Positions 6,152-12,492 of a stretch of 12,492 bases of DNA are shown in pieces. Made by a program: the position numbers and the translations under genes. How positions within the stretch are numbered: the stretch's first letter is position 1; every line of letters begins with the position of its first letter. The notes beneath the pieces are model-generated. The model searched no databases. It saw only the letters and a list, made by a program, of their open reading frames with translations, and had not been told where the DNA came from. The stretch lies in contig JAJYKO010000021.1 of NCBI GenBank assembly GCA_021788565.1, forward strand, positions 1-12,492. Direction: 5' to 3'. This DNA comes from Chloroflexota bacterium (lineage in GTDB: Bacteria > Chloroflexota > UBA6077).

Positions 6152-6358
6152 TTGACCGAGAAGGGTGTGCCGCTCAAGGCCGAAGTCGATTCAGATGCAC
6201 TCAAGAACAAGGTGACGATGAACTTCACGAACTACCAGTTCGCTCCCCAGGACGCGAGCCTGTTCGAGGTACCCAAGGACTTCGAGGTTACGGATATGTC
6301 TGCCGGGGGGATTCCCGGTGGATCGGGCCAGATTCCGGTACCCCCGGTAAAGCCCTGA
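6152..6358 (+). pseudogene. Remnant resembling the C-terminus of a DUF4412-type protein
   Basis: From a TTG at 6152 the frame reads EKGVPLKAEVDSDALKNK, VTMNFTNYQFAPQDASLFEVP, then a Gly/Pro-rich tail ending at TGA 6356-6358. The segment with a beta strand followed by Asp-x-Ser-Leu-Phe-Glu-Val-Pro resembles the C-terminal end of periplasmic DUF4412/LolA-like proteins, whose full length is normally two to three times greater. The N-terminal half, including any signal peptide, is missing. The frame extends upstream to an ATG at 6062, but that part is a shadow of the preceding remnant. It could be a short real gene with a TTG start, but no convincing ribosome binding site is present. Confidence 0.45.
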
Positions 6359-6389
6359 ATCAACCTGCACTTGGCTGGCGCTCAGCCGC

Positions 6390-6429
6390 TTGGGGCGTGA
6401 ACGTGCCCAACAGCACGTTCACGCCCCAA
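6390..6429. terminator. Perfect 17-bp hairpin between convergent genes
   Basis: TTGGGGCGTGAACGTGC (6390-6406) and its exact complement (6413-6429) flank the six-base loop CCAACA. It lies ten bases past the aldehyde oxidoreductase stop and closes the plus-strand cluster too, so a bidirectional terminator role fits. No T run follows on either strand, so a repeat origin is also possible. Confidence 0.6.
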
Positions 6430-6439
6430 CTCCGGCCCC

Positions 6440-8341
6440 TTACTTCCGATACTTGCCCATCGCCTCCAGTTCGTCGGCCAGCCAGTCCACCCCCAGCCGC
6501 TCCAGCGTTCGGCGAGTCGGCACTCCGGTAGCCTCGTCCCACCCCATCAGGTAGTAGTAGGTATGGACCATCTCCTCCATCTTCGTTGGGTCGATCGCCT
6601 GCTGCTTTTCGGCCAGGTTGCCCTTGAGTGGCGGCTTGAAGAACCGTTTTGGCAGCCGATCATCGGCCGGTGTAAAGCCCTCGCGCACGTTGAAGGCGCG
6701 CCCCATGGAGATCGCCCTCTCACCCACCAGAAGCAGTTCCTCCAGGGACGTCTCCCAACCAGTGACGGCGCCGACGAGCCGCACGATCTGGTCGTAGCTC
6801 CACGGGACAAAGTAGCAGTAGGAGAGGCTGTCCTGCGTGAGGCGCCAGCGATGAAGCTGGGCGAAGAGGTTCATCTTGCGGGTGGAGAGTTCGTTGGCCG
6901 GCATCGGCTCAAGGATGCCGAGCGGCTTACCCTCGTCCTGCAGCGTAGAGCCGTCCTTCTCCCAGAAGGTGTCGTGCAGCCCAAGGCCGTGGTCCCCACC
7001 GTGATTGGCGACGGCATAGCCGATGCCGAGGCCCTGCTTGAGCCGGGGCTCGTGCATCGCGATCTCCACGCCCTTCACCTGAATCGCGAGGTCCTCTGCG
7101 CCATTACCTATCCTCTGTGCGGCCACCCTGGTGCCCTCCGCCAGCAGGTCGCCGATCCCCTCGCGATGCGCGATCTTGTCGATCAGGGCCAGCATCGCAT
7201 CCGCGTTGCCCCAGGTGAGTTCCAGGCCATCGCAGTCGGCCTTGGTGAGCAACCCCTTTTCGTAGCACTCGAAGGCAAAAGCGATGGTGGTACCACAGGA
7301 GATGGTATCCAGGCTGTACTCGCAGCAGAGATGTTGGGCCCGCGCCAGGGCGGCCAGGTTATCTATACCGCAGTCAGCCCCGAAGGCTCCGAGGGTCTCG
7401 TACTCGGGGCCACCGTACTTGGGGTCGGCCACCCAGGGCGAATCCACCTTCACCACCTTCTTGCACCGAACGGCGCAAGCGTAGCAGGCCTCCATCCCGA
7501 TTCGGATCGTATCTTTAATAGTGGGTGCGGTGATCGGCTCGATGTTCTCGAAGTAGCCGTCCCGGAAGTTGCGGGTGGGGATGTTGCCAGCCAGGTTGTA
7601 GGCGGTCATGGCGCCGCCGGTACCGAACTCGTGGAAGCCGTACGCTTTGGTCGGGACGTCATCGTGGATATCTTTACCCAGGGCCTTGATGGCGTCCGGA
7701 TCGGCGTATTCCGGCGGGATCTTGCCGCGCACGGCTATCGCCTTGAGGTTCTTGGAGCCCATCACCGCGCCCATGCCGGTTCGGCCGGCCGCGTCCTTCA
7801 GGTCGTGAATCACGCAGGCGAAGCGAACCATGTGTTCGCCGCCGGGGCCGATGCTGCAGACCTTGGCGAACTTCTCGCCGATCTCCGCCTTGATGGCATC
7901 CTCGGTATCCCTGACACCCTTACCCCACAGATCGCCGGCATCCCGCAGCTCCGCGACTCCATCCCTGATCCAGAGCCAGACGGGACGGTCCGCCCTGCCC
8001 TCGAAGATGAGCCCATCGAAGCCGGCGTGCTTCAACTCGGCGTTGAAGTGTCCACCCACCTCGCTCTTACCAATGCCACCCGTCATGGGGCTCTTGGCGG
8101 CGATCTCACTCCGGGCGTTGCCCGAGACCGGCGTGCCGGTGAGCACCCCCGGGAACATGAGGAGCTTGTTCTCGGGTCCCAGGGGATCGATCCCCGGCTT
8201 CAGCTCCTTTAGAAGGTAGTAGGCAGCCATGGCGGCGCCACCCAGGTAGCGGCGGTAGAAGGTCTCGTCGTGCTCGTCCACGGACATCGTACCGGTGGAG
8301 AGGTTAACTCGCAGGATCTTGCCGTAGTAACCGTAAGGCAA
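6440..8341 (-). CDS. aor: Aldehyde ferredoxin oxidoreductase (tungsten/molybdenum pterin enzyme)
   Basis: The 633-residue product matches the AOR family in length and motifs. These enzymes oxidise aldehydes to carboxylic acids with ferredoxin as acceptor, using a bis-pterin tungsten or molybdenum centre and a [4Fe-4S] cluster in the cytoplasm. Visible are the N-terminal GYYGKILRVNLSTG, the first-domain GTPVSGNARSEIAAKSPMTG (69-88) and SEVGGHFNAELKHAGFDGL, GSKNLKAIAVRG near 195-206, the cluster ligands Cys286-x2-Cys289-x3-Cys293 with the distal Cys509 (DSLSYC), and GPEYETLGAFG near 311-321. The start is TTG at 8339-8341 (complement): AAGGAGG stands six bases ahead, and an upstream extension to 8440 lacks family-like sequence. 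No ferredoxin or MoaD-like gene is adjacent. Which aldehyde it uses is unknown. Confidence 0.93.
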   Translation of the reverse strand: MPYGYYGKILRVNLSTGTMSVDEHDETFYRRYLGGAAMAAYYLLKELKPGIDPLGPENKLLMFPGVLTGTPVSGNARSEIAAKSPMTGGIGKSEVGGHFNAELKHAGFDGLIFEGRADRPVWLWIRDGVAELRDAGDLWGKGVRDTEDAIKAEIGEKFAKVCSIGPGGEHMVRFACVIHDLKDAAGRTGMGAVMGSKNLKAIAVRGKIPPEYADPDAIKALGKDIHDDVPTKAYGFHEFGTGGAMTAYNLAGNIPTRNFRDGYFENIEPITAPTIKDTIRIGMEACYACAVRCKKVVKVDSPWVADPKYGGPEYETLGAFGADCGIDNLAALARAQHLCCEYSLDTISCGTTIAFAFECYEKGLLTKADCDGLELTWGNADAMLALIDKIAHREGIGDLLAEGTRVAAQRIGNGAEDLAIQVKGVEIAMHEPRLKQGLGIGYAVANHGGDHGLGLHDTFWEKDGSTLQDEGKPLGILEPMPANELSTRKMNLFAQLHRWRLTQDSLSYCYFVPWSYDQIVRLVGAVTGWETSLEELLLVGERAISMGRAFNVREGFTPADDRLPKRFFKPPLKGNLAEKQQAIDPTKMEEMVHTYYYLMGWDEATGVPTRRTLERLGVDWLADELEAMGKYRK

Positions 8342-8411
8342 CTGGTACCTCCTTCGTCCATCAGACAGAACCCGGATGAACCGGATAAAGCGGTGTGTTC
8401 TCGCTGGAATA

Positions 8412-8440
8412 AGATTAACAGCGTCCTGAAAGGGTAGCAA
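8412..8440 (-). promoter_or_regulatory. Weak candidate promoter for the aldehyde oxidoreductase
   Basis: Read on the minus strand, TTGCTA (complement of 8435-8440) and TAATCT (complement of 8412-8417) are 17 bases apart. Matches to consensus are only 4 of 6 and 3 of 6. It would give a leader of about 65 bases. The 160-bp region also serves the divergent nadE. Confidence 0.25.
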
Positions 8441-8501
8441 CCGAGCCGTCCGGAGCTATACAATCGTGGTGGCATCGTCGCGGTAACAAGGAGGCATCCA
8501 C

Positions 8502-10238
8502 ATGCTGTCGCTGAGAGTAGCGCTGGCCCAGATCAATTCCACCGTCGGAGACCTGGAAGGCAACACGGCCAAGATCCTCCACTACATCGGTAGAGCCCGG
8601 GAAGCCGGAGCCGACCTGGTGGCCTTCCCAGAGCTCGCCGTCACCGGCTACCCGCCCGAGGACCTGCTGCTGAAGCCGAGCTTCCTCAAGGCTAACGTCG
8701 TCTCCCTGGAAACGATCGTCGAGGGTTCACGGGGCATCACCACCGTCGTCGGCTTCGTGGACGTGGACGACGATATCTACAACGCGGCGGCCGTCATCCA
8801 CGACGGCAGCCTCGCCCACGTCTACCACAAGGTGTACCTACCAAACTACGGCGTCTTCGACGAGGAGCGCTACTTCCAGCGGGGCGCCGAGCAGCCTGTC
8901 TTCACCCTATCGGGGGTGAAGCTGGGGGTGAGCGTTTGCGAGGACATCTGGTACTCTCCGGGTCCCGCCTCCATTCAGGCCCAGGCCGGCGCACAACTGC
9001 AGGTGAACATCAACGCCTCGCCTTACTATAAGGGGAAGTTGCAGTTCCGGGAGAGGATGCTGGCAACCCGCGCCTCCGACGACGAGATGATAGTCTGCTA
9101 CGTGAACATGGTGGGCGGCCAGGATGAGCTGGTCTTCGACGGCGCCAGCCTCATTTTCGACCAGGGCGGGAACCTGATCGCCCGGGGCAAGCAGTTCGAG
9201 GAGGAACTCCTGGTGGTAGACCTGGACGTGGAGGCGGTCTTCAGGTCGCGCCTTCACGATCCGCGCCGCCGCCAGGAGCCGATCTTCCCGGTGCTCGCCG
9301 AGGTAGCGACCCCGGAGATAACGCTGTCCGAGGAGCCGAGCGACAAGCCTCGGCCGGCTATAGCCTTCGAGGAGGTCAAGCTGCTGGAGGGGCCTGCCGA
9401 GGTGTACGCGGCCCTCGTGACCGGCACCCGCGACTACGTCCAGAAGAACCACTTCAAGAAGGTACTGATAGGCATGTCCGGCGGCATCGACTCCACCCTC
9501 GTGGCGACCATCGCGGTGGACGCCCTCGGAGCGGAGAACGTCATAGGGGTCTCCATGCCCTCACGGTTCTCGTCGGAAGGGAGCAAAGACGACGCGCAAA
9601 TCCTGGCCGGCAACCTAGGCTTCAAGATGCTCACGGTTCCCATAGAGCCGGCATTTCAGGCTTATCTGGGGATGCTGGAGGAGCCGTTCAAGGGGACGGA
9701 GCCGAACATCGCCGAGGAGAACATGCAGGCCCGCATTCGCGGCAACATCCTGATGGCCCTCTCCAACAAGTTTGGCTACCTCGTGCTCACCACGGGCAAC
9801 AAGAGCGAGATGGCGACGGGCTACGCCACCCTGTATGGCGACATGGCGGGCGGCTTCGCGGTGATCAAGGACGTGCTTAAGACGCTGGTCTATCAGCTGT
9901 GTGAGTACCGGAATACTATCTCGCCGGTGATCCCCCAGAGCGTCATCGACAAGGAGCCCTCCGCGGAGCTACGACCCAATCAGCGGGACGTGGACAGCCT
10001 GCCTCCCTACTCTACGCTGGATCCCATCATACAGGCCTACGTGGAGGAGGACCGGGGCGTGGAGGAGATCGTCGCCATGGACTACCCGGAAGAGATGGTG
10101 CGGCGGGCGGTGAACCTGGTGGACAAGAGCGAGTACAAGCGGCGCCAGGCTCCCCCGGGGGTCAAGGTGACTCCGCGCGCCTTCGGTCGCGACCGCCGCC
10201 TGCCCATCACAAACCGGTACACAGAACGCAGCTCCTGA
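8502..10238 (+). CDS. nadE: Glutamine-dependent NAD+ synthase
   Basis: The 578-residue two-domain enzyme performs the last step of NAD biosynthesis: ATP-dependent amidation of nicotinic acid adenine dinucleotide, with ammonia from glutamine. The N-terminal nitrilase-fold glutaminase domain (about 1-265) has the triad Glu44 ([15 protein letters not shown]), Lys110 ([13 protein letters not shown]) and Cys146 (VCEDIW). The C-terminal synthetase domain (about 295-570) has the PP-loop SGGIDS at 326-331, [10 protein letters not shown] near 352-361 and [22 protein letters not shown] near 430-451, as expected. ATG 8502 follows AAGGAGG at about seven bases. A TATACAAT stretch at 8457-8464 could serve as a -10 region, without a clear -35. 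The gene appears monocistronic and should be essential or near-essential. No missing residue is seen. Confidence 0.97.
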   Translation: MLSLRVALAQINSTVGDLEGNTAKILHYIGRAREAGADLVAFPELAVTGYPPEDLLLKPSFLKANVVSLETIVEGSRGITTVVGFVDVDDDIYNAAAVIHDGSLAHVYHKVYLPNYGVFDEERYFQRGAEQPVFTLSGVKLGVSVCEDIWYSPGPASIQAQAGAQLQVNINASPYYKGKLQFRERMLATRASDDEMIVCYVNMVGGQDELVFDGASLIFDQGGNLIARGKQFEEELLVVDLDVEAVFRSRLHDPRRRQEPIFPVLAEVATPEITLSEEPSDKPRPAIAFEEVKLLEGPAEVYAALVTGTRDYVQKNHFKKVLIGMSGGIDSTLVATIAVDALGAENVIGVSMPSRFSSEGSKDDAQILAGNLGFKMLTVPIEPAFQAYLGMLEEPFKGTEPNIAEENMQARIRGNILMALSNKFGYLVLTTGNKSEMATGYATLYGDMAGGFAVIKDVLKTLVYQLCEYRNTISPVIPQSVIDKEPSAELRPNQRDVDSLPPYSTLDPIIQAYVEEDRGVEEIVAMDYPEEMVRRAVNLVDKSEYKRRQAPPGVKVTPRAFGRDRRLPITNRYTERSS

Positions 10239-10270
10239 CGCAAACATGATTTCGCTTGCGGTCGTTTCTT
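10239..10270 (+). terminator. Possible weak terminator of nadE
   Basis: CGCAA (10239-10243) and TTGCG (10256-10260) form a short 5-bp stem directly at the nadE stop, followed by the T-rich GTCGTTTCTTTGTTTG. The stem is short and the loop is 12 bases, so this is tentative. Confidence 0.3.
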
Positions 10271-10287
10271 TGTTTGATTGAAGCAGC
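10270..10287. repeat. Direct repeat copy 1 beside the truncated cupin
   Basis: TTGTTTGATTGAAGCAGC matches 16 of 18 bases with 10495-10512 (TTGTTTGATTACAGCAGC), 225 bp away in the same orientation. The two copies bracket the cupin fragment. Confidence 0.55.
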
Positions 10288-10301
10288 AACTCCTCGAGAA
10301 C

Positions 10302-10478
10302 CTGGCCAAGGGGATGAGTGTGCCACGCCGTGCGAGCGCCCGGCTCGAAGGTCACAGCGTTGCCAGCTGCCCTCGCCGGTGGGTTGACTGCAAACAACGG
10401 GTCAATCCGGACCGTGCCGGTGAACCATTCGGCCGGTCCCCTGCCGGAAGGCTGGGAACCACTTCTCTTGATGTCCAT
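10302..10478 (-). pseudogene. Truncated cupin-domain gene (N-terminal 59 codons)
   Basis: A gene starts at ATG 10476-10478 (complement) with an AAGGAGAGG ribosome binding site. It encodes [21 protein letters not shown] and continues through [18 protein letters not shown], the recognisable first half of a small cupin of the type annotated as cupin domain protein or (R)-mandelonitrile lyase-like. His53 and His55 of WHTHPLGQ are the first metal ligands. Full members run to about 130 residues and continue with the strands holding the remaining ligands. Here family-like sequence stops after Gln59, and the frame then runs through unrelated text into the antisense of nadE. The second metal-binding half is gone, so it should not fold as an active cupin. 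It lies downstream of the aldo/keto reductase on the same strand, an association common for such cupins. Confidence 0.75.
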
Positions 10479-10494
10479 TTTCAGGGTCCTCTCC

Positions 10495-10512
10495 TTGTTT
10501 GATTACAGCAGC
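10495..10512. repeat. Direct repeat copy 2 beside the truncated cupin
   Basis: TTGTTTGATTACAGCAGC is the partner of 10270-10287 (two adjacent mismatches). It lies between the cupin ribosome binding site and the hairpin at 10516-10546. Confidence 0.55.
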
Positions 10513-10515
10513 CGA

Positions 10516-10546
10516 GTGCCTCGCGTTTGAGTCTCCCGCGAGGCAC
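10516..10546 (-). terminator. Perfect 10-bp hairpin after the aldo/keto reductase
   Basis: GTGCCTCGCG (10516-10525) and CGCGAGGCAC (10537-10546) pair perfectly around an 11-base loop. It lies 32 bases past the reductase stop on the minus strand and before the cupin start. No T run follows, so it may be an attenuating or mRNA-stabilising stem and not a full terminator. Confidence 0.45.
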
Positions 10547-10578
10547 GGAACGCGGCGACAGAGCATATCTCTTGCCGC

Positions 10579-11586
<1,008 letters not shown>

Positions 11587-11632
11587 TCAAGGTGCCACGT
11601 GTGAGCGGCATCCACCAAATCGGCATCACATC

Positions 11633-11771
11633 TGTAGCCGCACCCTTCACGGCTGCGCGTCCTCGTGGGGCAGACGGGCACTGCGCCGACGAGGCCACGC
11701 GCGCCCTGCGCTTCGCTCCGGGCCTTGACGCTCCCTTGCTGCGCGTCAAGGGCATAAAGCCCGCGACTACA
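11633..11771. repeat. Structured 139-bp intergenic element with terminal inverted repeats
   Basis: The ends are TGTAGCCGC (11633-11641) and GCGACTACA (11763-11771), which are complementary except for one base. Inside are two further stems: CCTCGT (11661-11666) with ACGAGG (11689-11694), extended by GCGT/ACGC across a two-base bulge, and a perfect 9-bp CCTTGACGC (11723-11731) with GCGTCAAGG (11743-11751). The right end read on the minus strand (CTTGTAGTCGCGGGCTTTA) matches the hairpin start at 222-240. It fills the gap between the two aldo/keto reductases and has no coding sequence. It looks like a REP-pair or MITE-type element. Confidence 0.6.
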
Positions 11772-11800
11772 AGGTGCTATGAACTTGGCGAATACACGAC

Positions 11801-12492
<692 letters not shown>

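Noticed and set aside
5161..6228. 355-codon open frame on the minus strand
   Set aside because: Covers the zinc-ribbon gene and the remnants in antisense. The Leu/Pro/Gly/Arg-rich text lacks any motif.
6563..8212. 549-codon open frame on the plus strand
   Set aside because: It is the antisense of the aldehyde ferredoxin oxidoreductase. Its translation has no family motifs and its codons mirror the real gene.
9969..10301. C-terminal extension of the cupin frame into nadE
   Set aside because: Cupin-like sequence ends at about 10302. The rest is antisense to the nadE C-terminus and does not resemble the missing cupin half.

Overview
The window is a GC-rich bacterial chromosomal segment. It looks like the genome of a loosely packed, probably anaerobic or facultative, environmental lineage. 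Clues are a tungsten/molybdenum aldehyde:ferredoxin oxidoreductase, a ferredoxin-type 4Fe-4S protein, frequent GTG and TTG starts with strong Shine-Dalgarno sequences, many short monocistronic or two-gene units on both strands, several decayed gene remnants, and numerous intergenic inverted repeats. I cannot place the phylum from sequence alone. The REP-like repeats and gene mix would fit groups such as Armatimonadota or Chloroflexota, but that is only an impression. There is no rRNA, tRNA, CRISPR array, transposase or phage gene.

Layout, left to right. The left edge (to 206) is the C-terminal end of a 4Fe-4S protein. It is followed by a REP-like hairpin, a frameshifted remnant of an unrecognised gene (about 283-626) and a nested 73-bp inverted-repeat element (682-754). 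A small unknown protein (847-1086, minus) is divergent from an EamA/DMT-family exporter (1221-2105, plus, TTG start). After a second inverted-repeat element with a consensus -10 box at its edge comes a class III PLP omega-aminotransferase (2261-3610) and, one base later, a small three-helix membrane protein (3612-3935). A hexapeptide-repeat acyltransferase converges on it (3941-4495, minus). A 307-bp noncoding gap precedes a likely two-gene unit: a DUF4870/Tic20-like membrane protein (4803-5201) and a multi-zinc-ribbon protein (5275-6015). Two coding remnants (6019-6358) and a perfect 17-bp hairpin (6390-6429) separate that unit from the convergent aldehyde ferredoxin oxidoreductase (6440-8341, minus). 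Divergent from it is glutamine-dependent NAD+ synthase NadE (8502-10238). The right end is a minus-strand redox group: an aldo/keto reductase (11801 to beyond the window edge), a 139-bp structured repeat, a second aldo/keto reductase of a different subfamily (10579-11574) and a truncated cupin (10302-10478).

Functionally these are ordinary metabolic genes: NAD synthesis, amine and aldehyde redox chemistry, acyl transfer and export. The aminotransferase can make aldehydes, and aldehyde ferredoxin oxidoreductase and aldo/keto reductases can consume them. They are not in one operon, so any pathway link is speculation. I do not see a convincing undescribed defence, mobile or regulatory system. 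The points most worth a second look are the structured repeat families, the gene remnants (especially the cupin cut short between near-identical direct repeats), the Cys-rich insert in the aminotransferase, and the pairing of the membrane protein with the zinc-ribbon protein.
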